Shown here: positions 7,592 to 17,500 of the stretch, one piece after another | Layout of the letters: the number at the start of each line of letters is the position of its first letter | How positions within the stretch are numbered: position 1 is the stretch's first letter | Origin: Chitinophagaceae bacterium | GTDB taxonomy: Bacteria > Bacteroidota > Bacteroidia > Chitinophagales > Chitinophagaceae | NCBI GenBank assembly: GCA_019638625.1 | Contig: JAHBTK010000006.1 | Span: forward strand, 62,001 to 126,000 | Direction of reading: 5' to 3' | Length of the DNA: 64,000 nt | The notes under the pieces: model-generated | What the model saw: only the letters and a program-made list of their open reading frames with translations | What the model was told of the DNA's origin: nothing | Database searches by the model: none | Translations under genes and position numbers: made by a program

Positions 7592-10003
7592 TTATATTTC
7601 TATACTGCCTACTACAGCTCCAATCGGAATGGTAACGCCTTCACTCATCAAAATAGTTCCCAAACGTCCATCGGCGGGGGACTCAAGTTCCACTATTGAT
7701 TTTTCACTTTCAAACTCAAGCACTATCTCTCCTTTTTTTACGGTGTCGCCCTGCTTTTTGTGCCACTGCGTAATCGCTACTTCAGTGATGGTTAAACCCA
7801 GGTTGGGAATTGTAATTTCTATACTACTACCTGTGGATACTGTATGTCCATTGCTATTACTATCTGTATAGGCAGCGGATGCGGGAGGCGTAGTTTGCCA
7901 TCCTGTGTTTGTTTCATTGCTGTGTGCATGATCGGTGATACCCGTTACCGGCAGGTAAACAGAAACAAAATGATTTCCGTTGAGCGTTGAGCGTACGGTG
8001 TCTACAATTTTTTCGGCTGTAATGGTTACAGCCGCTTCCAGCACCGGACTAAAAGGCTGCGGCACCGATGCTTTGTTAATCCTGGCCACAGGCGCTTTGA
8101 GTGTATAGAAACAATGTTCTGAAACCACGGCGGCAATTTCGGCTCCTATGCTGCTGAATCCATAGCCCTCATCTACTGCCACCAGGTGCCCTGTTTTTTG
8201 TACGCTTGCAACAATGGCGGCAGTATCCAATGGAACAATAGTTCTGAGATCAATGATATCGCAGTCTATACCATGACTTACCAATTGCCGCGCCGCTTCT
8301 ATGCAGGTATGTACGGGCTGTCCAAAACTTACCAGTGTAATGTCGCTGCCTTCCTGCACTACCCGGGCTTTGCCGAAAGGAATATAATGCTCTTCAACAG
8401 GCACGGGGCCTTTGGAAGGAAACAAGGATTTGGGTTCAAGAAAAATAACCGGGTCATTTGAATGCAAAGCAGTCTTCATCAATCCTTTTGCATCTGCAGG
8501 CGTGGATGGTACCACAACCACTACGCCGGGCACATTGGCCCACAACGAATGAAAAGTTCCGCTGTGCTGGGGACCGGCCTGTTTAATTTGACCGGCTCCG
8601 GCACGGATAATAACGGGTACGCCTATCTGCCCATTGCTCATATAGCGGAGTTTGCTGGCCTGGTTAATGATCTGAGTGCATGCATCAAAAATGAAATCCG
8701 CGAACATAAGGTCCGCTATCGTGCGGCACCCGGCAGCAGATGCAGCGGCGGCGGCACCGGTAAAGCCCAATTCGCAAATGGGAGTATCAATCAACCGGTC
8801 GCCAAATTCACTCCACAGGTTTTTGGTTTGTCCAAATGTTCCGCCTCTTTCACCAATTCCTTCTCCCATATAAAGAATGTGTTCATCGCGCCGCATTTCT
8901 TCTGCTATGCCATCTCTTACCGCTGCCAGCCAGCTCTGTATTGTTGTTTTCTCTTTGTCATTAACAGTACGTAAAGCCACCTGCGGATTTACAGGATTGT
9001 TCCAAACATGTTCTGTAACAGTGGAGGATTCTGGCAGTGGAGAAGATCGCGCAAATGCAATGGCATGTCCAATCCGTTGGCTTACCAGTTGGTCGATTCG
9101 ATCTAGTTCGGGTATGGATGCCAGTTCGTTTTCGATCAGGTGTTGCCGGTATCGTTTAATCGGGCATTTAGTAATCCATTCTTCCAGTTCTTCTTTTGTT
9201 CTATACGTTCCTACCAGCACATCGCCTTCGTGATGACCTACCGTGCGATAGGTAATAGCTTCGATCAGCGTAGGGCCTTCGCCGTTTCTGGCTCTTGATA
9301 TAGCTTCTGTTACTACACGCTTCACGGCCAGCACATCATTTCCGTCTACCCGAATGCCCGGAACACCATAAGCATTGGCTTTGCCGGCAATATCGGTATT
9401 GAGTTGTGCCTGCGAAACGGGCGTGCTCGTAGCATAAAAGTTGTTTTCACAAACAAATACAACCGGTACTTTTTTGATGGCAGCCAGGCTTAATGACTCG
9501 TGGAAAGAGCCATGACAAATGGCTCCATCGCCGAAAAATGCAACAGCAACCTGTTCAGTATTTTTTGCTTGTGCACTCATCCCTAATCCTACTGCCAGGG
9601 GAATGCCACCGCCCACCAATCCGTTGGTGCCAAACAACCCGGCTTCTGTACTGTAAATATGCATAGATCCACCGCGGCCACCATTGGTTCCGGTGGATTT
9701 TCCGTATAATTCTGCCAACAGCTCATTTTCACCTACGCCTTTTGCCAATGCATGCCCGTGACCTCTGTGCGTGCTGGTCACCCAGTCTTCACGGTTTAAG
9801 CCAGCGCATACGCCTACGCATACCGCTTCTTCACCTACACAGAGGTGGATGAAGCCCGGTACTTCTCCTTTGCGGTAATTTTCCTGAACAGCGAGTTCAA
9901 ATTTTCTGATCAGCAACATTTGCTCATATAAATAAAGCAGTGTGTTTTTATCCGTATCACCAGTGTTATTTTTAACCAGGCTGGAATTCTGAATCCGATT
10001 CAT
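7592..10003 (-). CDS. 2-oxoacid dehydrogenase E1alpha-E1beta-lipoyl fusion protein
   Basis: An 803-residue single polypeptide with three recognisable modules. Residues ~25-325 are a thiamine-diphosphate E1alpha domain (HRGHGHALAKG; GDG at 158-160 through NN at 187-188). Residues ~355-690 are E1beta (MGEGIGERGGTF, TPICELGFTGAA, MFADFIFDA). Residues 728-803 are a lipoyl/biotinyl domain with target lysine 768 in FESEKSIVEL. E1alpha and E1beta are normally separate genes and the lipoyl domain belongs to E2. No E2 acyltransferase or E3 lipoamide dehydrogenase gene is in the window, so those parts must be shared from elsewhere or be unneeded. Placement in a glycan operon between lactonase-like and SDR genes suggests it oxidatively decarboxylates a sugar-derived 2-oxoacid or a diketone (inference). 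Confidence 0.9.
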   Translation of the reverse strand: MNRIQNSSLVKNNTGDTDKNTLLYLYEQMLLIRKFELAVQENYRKGEVPGFIHLCVGEEAVCVGVCAGLNREDWVTSTHRGHGHALAKGVGENELLAELYGKSTGTNGGRGGSMHIYSTEAGLFGTNGLVGGGIPLAVGLGMSAQAKNTEQVAVAFFGDGAICHGSFHESLSLAAIKKVPVVFVCENNFYATSTPVSQAQLNTDIAGKANAYGVPGIRVDGNDVLAVKRVVTEAISRARNGEGPTLIEAITYRTVGHHEGDVLVGTYRTKEELEEWITKCPIKRYRQHLIENELASIPELDRIDQLVSQRIGHAIAFARSSPLPESSTVTEHVWNNPVNPQVALRTVNDKEKTTIQSWLAAVRDGIAEEMRRDEHILYMGEGIGERGGTFGQTKNLWSEFGDRLIDTPICELGFTGAAAAASAAGCRTIADLMFADFIFDACTQIINQASKLRYMSNGQIGVPVIIRAGAGQIKQAGPQHSGTFHSLWANVPGVVVVVPSTPADAKGLMKTALHSNDPVIFLEPKSLFPSKGPVPVEEHYIPFGKARVVQEGSDITLVSFGQPVHTCIEAARQLVSHGIDCDIIDLRTIVPLDTAAIVASVQKTGHLVAVDEGYGFSSIGAEIAAVVSEHCFYTLKAPVARINKASVPQPFSPVLEAAVTITAEKIVDTVRSTLNGNHFVSVYLPVTGITDHAHSNETNTGWQTTPPASAAYTDSNSNGHTVSTGSSIEITIPNLGLTITEVAITQWHKKQGDTVKKGEIVLEFESEKSIVELESPADGRLGTILMSEGVTIPIGAVVGSIEI

Positions 10004-10036
10004 AATAATTATAATTGATGCTGGAATTAATCTTTA

Positions 10037-10822
10037 TTATATGGAATAAGTAATGTGTTCTCCGGGCGCCATTACCCTGCAATGGATACCGGGTGCCAGT
10101 TTAGGTGCTTCGCGCAGGAAGGTGGCCGGGTCACCCACACCACCCGGCACAACATGCTCCAGGAACATCCAGAAATGACAGGGGATAACCAATGAAGGAG
10201 TAAGTTCAACTGCCAATCGCAATGCTTCTTCCGCAATCATGTTTCCATAAGTACCGTTGATGGGGGCTATCATAACGTCTATTGGAACGCCCAACGATGT
10301 TTTAATTTCTTTGGGACGGAATGCGGTATCGCCCGCATGATACAATCGGATTCCATCTACTTCAATGAGATAGCCGATAGCTTCCGGCGCAAGTTCACCG
10401 TGATCCGCGTAAATGGCCCGGATGTTCATGTCGTTCCAGGTGATGGTTTCTCCTTCCCTGATGACCGTGTACCGGTCTTTTGATACCGCGTGTTCTTCAA
10501 AAAAGGCTACACAGTCAGGAGCGATGATAAAATGTGTACCTGTTTTTTTTACTATCAGTGGCATCGCGTCCGGATCAAGATGATCTGCATGATGATGCGT
10601 GATCAAATAAAGATCCGCTGATAATTCTTCCGCGTTGATAGGAGCGGGGATCATTCTTTTAAATCCAAAAAGCCTTTCACACGCGTCAGAAAGATAGGGA
10701 TCAATAAAAATTCTTTTTCCGCCGGATGTCTTAACGCAGAAACCGGCCTGCGCCAGGTAGAACAATGCCAGTTCGCCTGCCTGCATAACCGTTTCGTCAA
10801 TTTTCTTTTGTAAGCTCATCAT
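10037..10822 (-). CDS. Metallo-beta-lactamase-fold hydrolase (UlaG-like lactonase)
   Basis: A 261-residue MBL-fold hydrolase. The metal motif is THHHADHLD at 75-83 (H76, H78, D80, H81), further ligands are in YHAGDTAF and IPCHFWMF, and the N terminus has LAQAGFCVKTSGGKRIFIDP. This pattern resembles the UlaG branch (L-ascorbate-6-phosphate lactonase and relatives). With a mutarotase-like protein and SDRs next door, a sugar-lactone hydrolase role is plausible. The start is one of two tandem ATGs (10822 or 10819), 33 bp after SDR2. Confidence 0.82.
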   Translation of the reverse strand: MMSLQKKIDETVMQAGELALFYLAQAGFCVKTSGGKRIFIDPYLSDACERLFGFKRMIPAPINAEELSADLYLITHHHADHLDPDAMPLIVKKTGTHFIIAPDCVAFFEEHAVSKDRYTVIREGETITWNDMNIRAIYADHGELAPEAIGYLIEVDGIRLYHAGDTAFRPKEIKTSLGVPIDVMIAPINGTYGNMIAEEALRLAVELTPSLVIPCHFWMFLEHVVPGGVGDPATFLREAPKLAPGIHCRVMAPGEHITYSI

Positions 10823-10855
10823 TACTCAGTTTTATCTCCCGTTTCAAATAATATT

Positions 10856-11677
10856 TTAAAGACCTTCTACATACCCTTTTCCTAATCGTAATCCTATGTC
10901 GTCGTATCCTTCGCTGAACGACATCCACGAAGTAGTGCCGCCATCTGCCACTATTGTTTGACCCACTATGTAACGGGCGTCGTTCGACGCAAGGAATACA
11001 ATTGTCTTTGCAATGTCAAGTGGCGTGCCGCCGAAACCGCATGGAATGAGTTTGCCCAATCCATCCAGTTCGTTGGGTTCCGCAGCTTTAAAATGATTTT
11101 CTACCGGTACCGCTCCCGGCGCTACCGCGTTAACCCTAATGCCCTGCCGAGCCAGCTCAATTGCCAGTTCCCTGGTATGCGCGATGATGGCGCCTTTAGT
11201 ACCTGCATACACGGAGTGTCCTTTAGATGCGCGTATACCATGCACAGAAGACAGGTTAATGATAGCGCCTCCGTCTGCTGCTACCATTACGGGAACAACT
11301 GTTTGCATGATGAAAAACTGCGCCCGTACGTTCACGTTATATAATGTATCGAACTGTTCCGGCGTTACTTTACCGAACTCCAGGGTCATCGTAATGCCCG
11401 CATTGTTCACCAATACATCCAGTCCCCCAAGAAAAGCAATGGCTTCTTTTGCCAACCTGATCGCTTCCTGTACACTTCGCAGGTCGGCTGCAATGGAAGT
11501 AGCGGTTCCGCCAGCCTGCTGTATTTCACGAACAGCCGAATCTACCCCTTCTTTACTGTGCGCATAATGCAGCACAACCTGTGCGCCTTCACGCGCAAAT
11601 TCCAATGCGGTTTCTCTGCCCAGCCCGGTTCCTGCGCCGGTTACGAGTACTTTTTTTCCTTTCATTTTTTCTGGCAT
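10856..11677 (-). CDS. SDR family oxidoreductase (sugar dehydrogenase-like)
   Basis: Classical SDR of 273 residues with a complete active site: TGAGTGLG (13-20), NNAG (91-94), Ser144, Tyr157 and Lys161 in SVYAGTKGA, and IVADGGTTSWMSF near the C terminus. The final ~15 residues (DIGLRLGKGYVEGL) extend past the usual end of the fold. It resembles the glucose/galactose 1-dehydrogenase-like SDR group; substrate is inferred from context only. It starts 10 bp after the mutarotase-like gene and is followed by the lactonase-like gene, the order expected for sugar to lactone to acid. Confidence 0.88.
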   Translation of the reverse strand: MPEKMKGKKVLVTGAGTGLGRETALEFAREGAQVVLHYAHSKEGVDSAVREIQQAGGTATSIAADLRSVQEAIRLAKEAIAFLGGLDVLVNNAGITMTLEFGKVTPEQFDTLYNVNVRAQFFIMQTVVPVMVAADGGAIINLSSVHGIRASKGHSVYAGTKGAIIAHTRELAIELARQGIRVNAVAPGAVPVENHFKAAEPNELDGLGKLIPCGFGGTPLDIAKTIVFLASNDARYIVGQTIVADGGTTSWMSFSEGYDDIGLRLGKGYVEGL

Positions 11678-11687
11678 AGCATATTGT

Positions 11688-12620
11688 TTAAATCGTTAAT
11701 TCAACCCACCAATGATATTTTTCACCAGCGCGAACACTGCTTACCTGTCCATAGGCTTTGGCAACATCCGGGCGGTCATAACATACTGTACAGGGTTCAA
11801 TAAAAATGTTATAAAGATTGTCCCATCCGTTTTCGTTCATCAGTATGCCCAGGTATGGCACTGTTTCTGCTGAAAAAGAAACGGTCAATTGTTTTTGTTC
11901 TGCAGGATCGATCAGTTTACACCAGCCTTCTTTTAACTTATGCTGAAAGTAATATTTTTCAAACCCATTACTTTGCGGTGGCCGGCTGATGTCTGCTCTG
12001 TACATACTACCTTCTTTGTCTTTGAACAAAGGCCAGTCCATTACTTCTCCATAAGCACGATTGGCGTTCGAAAGAATGGAAATAGCATTCTTGCAATCGT
12101 CCGGAACGACTATCCTGGTTCCCGGCTCTGTATTGAACATAAAATGGCCTGCCCAGAGAAATTCAAAATCATGTTCACTCATATTTTCCAGCATATAGCT
12201 GATGCGTAATGACTGCTCTGACGGGAATGATATGCTTTTTTGTAGTTGATACGGAAAGCGGTTGCTCTTTACTGTTAGTATTAATTGACTTTCTTTTATT
12301 GCCGTTTCCCAGGGCATGCACCATACTTCACCGTGATCGCCCATGGGCAACCCTTTCCAGGGGTCCTGCCGGCATTCACACGCGTCTATGGTCGGAAACA
12401 TGTCGTCGTAGCCGCTGCACTCTCCGTCAATATATACGCCATCCAATGGCTGATCTTTGTATTCTTTACCGGGGCGTTGTACCAGGTATTCGTAACCGTT
12501 AGCCAGGTCTTTAAAGGAAACCATTTTCCCTCCCGGTTCAGGAATGAACTCTGCCCTGATGCGGCTGGTGCTGCATACGATACTTGGCTTGTTTTTATAT
12601 TGCGACCGGGTTATCTCCAC
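11688..12620 (-). CDS. Aldose 1-epimerase (mutarotase)-like protein
   Basis: A 310-residue protein that looks like the galactose-mutarotase beta-sandwich superfamily: early IRAEFIPEPGGKMVSFKDL (the usual fold start, sugar aligned against a GG-x-M strand), then YDDMFPTIDAC, MGDHGEVWCMPWE and FLWAGHFMFN. The expected His/Glu catalytic positions are not certain by eye, so it is called mutarotase-like only. It reads from a GTG codon at 12620, 18 bp after GH127. Its neighbours suggest it equilibrates the anomers of the released sugar before oxidation. It lacks a signal peptide, so it would act in the cytoplasm. Confidence 0.72.
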   Translation of the reverse strand: MEITRSQYKNKPSIVCSTSRIRAEFIPEPGGKMVSFKDLANGYEYLVQRPGKEYKDQPLDGVYIDGECSGYDDMFPTIDACECRQDPWKGLPMGDHGEVWCMPWETAIKESQLILTVKSNRFPYQLQKSISFPSEQSLRISYMLENMSEHDFEFLWAGHFMFNTEPGTRIVVPDDCKNAISILSNANRAYGEVMDWPLFKDKEGSMYRADISRPPQSNGFEKYYFQHKLKEGWCKLIDPAEQKQLTVSFSAETVPYLGILMNENGWDNLYNIFIEPCTVCYDRPDVAKAYGQVSSVRAGEKYHWWVELTI

Positions 12621-12638
12621 AATTAAAATTTAAACAGT

Positions 12639-14534
12639 TTAATGCATATTGCCTTTTAATAACTCATCAGGTTGCGCTGCAGCAAGATCCGGAATCCTGA
12701 AATACACTACTTTTCCTTCGGGATCGGGAAACGGTGTTAACTTCAGTTCCATCGGTTTGCCTATCGTTAACAACCGGTCACCCATTTTTACTTTACAACT
12801 CACACTGTTCAATACAGGCTCTCCCTCGTTGATCAATTCCAGTGAATCGGGATCGATAATAAAATTGGTAAGATCTGCTGCATCTGTATTAGCCAATTGC
12901 TTTTGCTGTTGAGGGTTCAGGCAAAATACCTGTGGTCCACGCAGTACAGCCACTCTGCCTGCCTGGCGCACGCGGCCCGCAACAAGCCTGAGAGACATAG
13001 GCAACTGCAGGGTAACCTGGTCTCCAGGTTGCCAGTGCCGCTCCAATTGCAAAAAACTTCCGGCAACTATTTTCTGTTGATGTGCTGTACCATTGATCTT
13101 TACCACAGCCTTGTTACACCAGGCAGGTATACGCAAGGCAACAGAAAAACTGGCCGGTTCCGATGGTTCTATATCCAATTTTATATTGCCTGTTGCCGGA
13201 TAAGAAGTCTGTTGCCGGAGTGTAAGCGAAATTTTAGAAGAGAGCTGGATATTGGCCTCTGATGTGCTGTAAAGATTTACTGCTACACCATTGGCTGTTT
13301 GGTAAAAAATCATACCAGGCAGGTCAGCTACAATTCTCCTGAAATTATTAGGGCAACAGTAGGTATCGTGTTTAAAATATACACGCTCGCCTTCCATGGG
13401 TATGAAATAACGTAGTTGCCGCCCGTCGGGCGATTGTGCAGCGAACAATGCGTTGTACAACATCCTGTCCATCATGTCGCCGTATCGCGCGTTTCCTTCC
13501 ATCTGCATCAACTTATCCATGAGCCGGATCTGGTAGGCTGTTGCACAGGTTTCGCCCAGGTATTTTCGTCCGCCCTGGTCGGTGTTCCAGCTTTCCCACA
13601 ATCCCGCGGCGCCTGTTACCACAGCGCCATTGCGATCTAATAAAAATTGGGCGGCGAGTTTTCCTGATTGAAGCAATGATTGCTGAGAAGTGATAGCAAA
13701 CAGATCAAATTGTGCCAGGCACATGTCGATGTCTGTGTACATATGCGTTTTGCCAATCGTGTTAAGATCCAGATCAATGCGCCAGGCAGGAAGGTTAAGT
13801 TTTTCTGTTACAAAGTTGAGGTAACGCCTGTCAAGGCTTACGCGGTACAATTGCAGTATATTGTTTTCTATGCCGAGTTGTCCCCAGCTTTGCCAGTCTT
13901 TAGGTTTAGAATTCCAGTTTGCAATTACATAGTCTGCCAGTTTTTTGGCAGCCCTAAGTGAAGAAGCCGTATTAAAAAACTGGTAGTCGGTGGTTAATCC
14001 TAAAATGATGTATCCTATTTCGTGAACATCCCAAAGTTTCCACATTCTCGACGTTTTCACCATTGTGCCAATATATCCATCGGCTTCCTGTGTTTGAATG
14101 GTTTGACCGATCAGTTTGTTTTTTAATTGTAAAACTTTTTCATTTTGCGTATATGCAGCAAAGCGAACGGCAGCATCCAGCAATTTCCCCAAGCCTATGT
14201 AATCAGAATATCCTTCACCACGAAGTGTTTTGCTCCTGAAGGGTTCCAGGAATACTTCCGGGTCCAAGGCAAGCAGGTTGTGATCAATGGTATGATTGAT
14301 GCAGGTGCCGATTGCGCCACTCACTTTAACCTGGTTGAGATGTAACGCGCGCCAGGGTTTGTGATAAGGCGGAGCAGTTTTTTTTGAATTCTCAGTTATT
14401 GCTGCCGATCCGGCCAGCTCTATTGCTTTTGCTGTATTAATGGGTACAATGGCCGGAGTAGTTAACAACCCGATGGCTTTCAGAAATTTTCGCCGCCGCA
14501 ACGAATCATTTTTATTTTTTTTGTTTGCAGACAT
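12639..14534 (-). CDS. GH127-like glycoside hydrolase (DUF1680), Tat-exported
   Basis: A 631-residue protein of the DUF1680/GH127 family, whose characterised members include a beta-L-arabinofuranosidase with a Cys nucleophile and a Zn-thiolate centre. The Zn set can be placed: E328 and C330 in LGETCATAY, and C393-C394 in TYCCPNN. An (alpha/alpha)6 barrel is followed by beta-sandwich domains. The N terminus SLRRRKFLKAIGLLTTPA is a twin-arginine signal, so the folded metalloprotein is exported. It is in the SusCD operon, 65 bp after GH2. Substrate is inferred from family; GH127 and related families vary. Confidence 0.87.
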   Translation of the reverse strand: MSANKKNKNDSLRRRKFLKAIGLLTTPAIVPINTAKAIELAGSAAITENSKKTAPPYHKPWRALHLNQVKVSGAIGTCINHTIDHNLLALDPEVFLEPFRSKTLRGEGYSDYIGLGKLLDAAVRFAAYTQNEKVLQLKNKLIGQTIQTQEADGYIGTMVKTSRMWKLWDVHEIGYIILGLTTDYQFFNTASSLRAAKKLADYVIANWNSKPKDWQSWGQLGIENNILQLYRVSLDRRYLNFVTEKLNLPAWRIDLDLNTIGKTHMYTDIDMCLAQFDLFAITSQQSLLQSGKLAAQFLLDRNGAVVTGAAGLWESWNTDQGGRKYLGETCATAYQIRLMDKLMQMEGNARYGDMMDRMLYNALFAAQSPDGRQLRYFIPMEGERVYFKHDTYCCPNNFRRIVADLPGMIFYQTANGVAVNLYSTSEANIQLSSKISLTLRQQTSYPATGNIKLDIEPSEPASFSVALRIPAWCNKAVVKINGTAHQQKIVAGSFLQLERHWQPGDQVTLQLPMSLRLVAGRVRQAGRVAVLRGPQVFCLNPQQQKQLANTDAADLTNFIIDPDSLELINEGEPVLNSVSCKVKMGDRLLTIGKPMELKLTPFPDPEGKVVYFRIPDLAAAQPDELLKGNMH

Positions 14535-14599
14535 ACTGTTGATTAGTTAATCGTACTCTTTAAAAAATTCAATAAAACTATTTTTAGCTTTTTGTTCCA

Positions 14600-17500
14600 T
14601 TACTGTATATAACCGATGCTTTTTAGTTGCTGTGTCCAGTCTGCAGGAACAGTTGCTATTTTTTTAGTACGATCGGGAGCTGCAAAAAGGAGCATATTGC
14701 TCAGCAAGCGATCTGCCGCCGGATCAATACCCAGGTTTTCTACAATGTGTAAAGTATTCACCAAAAAACGGCCTTCCCCTAATGTCCATGCGCCCAACTG
14801 CACGCCCGAACAATAATTGTGACTGATCCTGGTGGCGCCGCAAATTGTTTCATCAGGGTAGGTGAGCGGTGCGCTCACTTCCTGGAAAGTGTGTACAGGT
14901 TTTGCATTGGTGTTGTATTCTTGGCAGAGGGCCTGTACCGCAATGATGTTCCTGTAAAATTTTACATCCATCATACCTCCCGAAGGAAGACCGTAAAATA
15001 CCGGGTGTTGTTTGCTCCAGCGATCGGCCCTGTAATAACCTGCTACATGATCTACCGGCTGGATAATTCCTTTTTCTTTAAGTGGTAGCCAGCCTGTTGA
15101 CAGGTTACCACGCCTGAGTACGGCCGGATTTAAAAAGACGACCGAACTGCCACGGGCAAGTTGTTGCACTACCTGTAACATTTGTATACTGTCGGGCGCT
15201 ACTTTGCCCGCAATGAGGATCAATTGCCTTTCGGCGTTCTTGTCCGTTTGAAGCGAAACCTGTTTGATACCGTGGTTAGCTAACCAACCGGTTAGTATCT
15301 TATCATTACCATACACTACTACTGATGCCGGAAGTCCTGTAACTTTTTGGGGCTCGCTTACGTAAAATGTTGCCTCACCGCCTGCGGCAGTTCCCCCACT
15401 ATCGAGGTGGGCGAGCAATCTATACTTACCTTCAATGCCGTTCAGTATTTTGATTTCCTCCAGCACTTGTTGCGCAAAGGGGGCTGCATCGTTTCCCTGT
15501 ATGTTGACAGTAGTCTTTTTTTCGAAAACAACGCACAGGTCGGGCGAAATTATTTTAATGGTAGCCGGATAATTTCCTTTTTTCAGTACATCCAGGTTTG
15601 AGAAGGAGGCTCTGATCAGGACGGAATCTCCGCTATATATACTTTGTGGCTCAGTGGCCAGGCACCAACGAAGTGGATTATTGGCAAGCAAAACAGATGG
15701 GATCAATGCCGGCTTCAACCGGCGGAAATTGGTAGCCACACTTTCGCCCATACTGTAATCAGCTACACCATTGGTAGGTGTATAGGCAACAACAGACGGA
15801 TTAGAGCGAATGGCAGCTTCGCCGGTTTGCCTGAGTTCATTGGCTGTGCGATAAGCCTCCTGTATGTAATCTTCGTATGTAGCCCATATATCATTCAAAC
15901 CAAATTTTTGCCAGTCGATTTTGAATTTATCATACTGCCTGCGGAAATACATGGCATCATCAGACCCGGCTTTCCCCCATTGCTGGTAATCGCCCAGCTC
16001 CGAAGGCAGATCGATTGGGAAACATAATCCACTTTCGCTGATGTATATTTTCTGACCGGGCATTACAGGTATTCTGCCCGAAAGTTCATCTAATGTTTTT
16101 TTGGAATAGGGAATAGGAACATAGGGATGCCAGTCTTTTAATTTTTGTTCGGCTACGTCCCAGGTGGTTGAGCCCGGATTACTTAAACTTCCTATAGTAG
16201 TATCTTTGTCAAATCGCCCGCTGTTCAATACAATCATCCGGGTAGGATCTAATTGCCGGAGCCTGGGTAGCAGTTCAACTGCTTTCCGGAATATAATACC
16301 TTCATGGTTTTCGTTCAGGGCTCCCCACATAATAATACTGGGATGATTGCGGTCGCGCTTTATTACGCCGGAGATGGAGCGTTCGTAACGCAGCCGCATG
16401 GTGTCTTTCATGGTTTCGGGTCTGTCGTACTTGTACCCTCCGAATTCATTCATTTGCCACGAGCCATAGTGTTCCTGGTGAACGAGAATACCCAGTTCAT
16501 CATAGATGTCAAATATCCGGGGATTGGGACAACCAAAGGGGATCCGTACAAAATTCTGTCCCAATGCTTTCATGTGAACAATATCCCGCCGGAGCATCTC
16601 CTCATATAACGGTATTGTATAACCGACGGGATAGTGTGTGCTGAAATTACAGCCGATCAAAAAGATTCGTTTGCCATTCAAACGGAAAAAGCCATTCTCA
16701 AAACGAAAGTCGCGAAAGCCAAAACGGACCGATAATTCCTCGTTACAGGCTGGTGTTTGCACCGATACTTCCACCCGGTAAAGAAAAGGCTCTTCGGGGC
16801 TCCAGAGCTGGTGGTTCGCCACCTGTATTTCTGTTTCAATTTCATTTACCCCACCGGAAATTTCATGCGATTCGCTTTTTAGCGTAAGTGAGCGCCCGGT
16901 GCGGAACTCAGATACTTTGAAGCGTACGGTCCGCCGGATCATTGAGCCCTGCGTATTGGAAATCCAGGCCTTCACTTTTACTTTCCCTGTTAGCCAGTCT
17001 GCCTGTACAAAAATATCCTGCACACGCAGGTCTGCAACCGATAGCAGCTCTACATTGCCGGTAATACCGCCGGAGTTGTATACGGCATTGCTGGTATAGG
17101 GGTGATGTTTTAAACTGGAAGCAGTTTCTTTCAATAAAATATTATCAATAGGATGGTAATCGGGATTTAATACACGTACTACCAATAAATTCCGGCTTTG
17201 ATAATGGAGCGCTTTTGTAATGTCTGCTTCGAAAGAAAATTCACCTCCTTCGTGCGATCCCACTTTCACTCCATTTACCCATACTTCTGCCATGTAATCT
17301 ACCGTTTGGAACCGGATGATATATTTCCCTTCTTTTTTTTGCGGAGGCGCATCGAACGAACGCCAGTACCAGGCAACCCCGTGATAGTTGTGAAAGATGT
17401 CCTGTATTACCCAGGGAACCGAGGTTGGCTTTGAAGCATGCGTTGGAGGATTTTTGAACCATTCCTGTTGAATGCCAAGGTTATTACTGTCCGTTGTTAT

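Noticed and set aside
12639..14534. GH127-like protein as inactive because of unusual N terminus
   Set aside because: The Zn ligands E328, C330, C393 and C394 are all present and the N terminus is simply a Tat signal.
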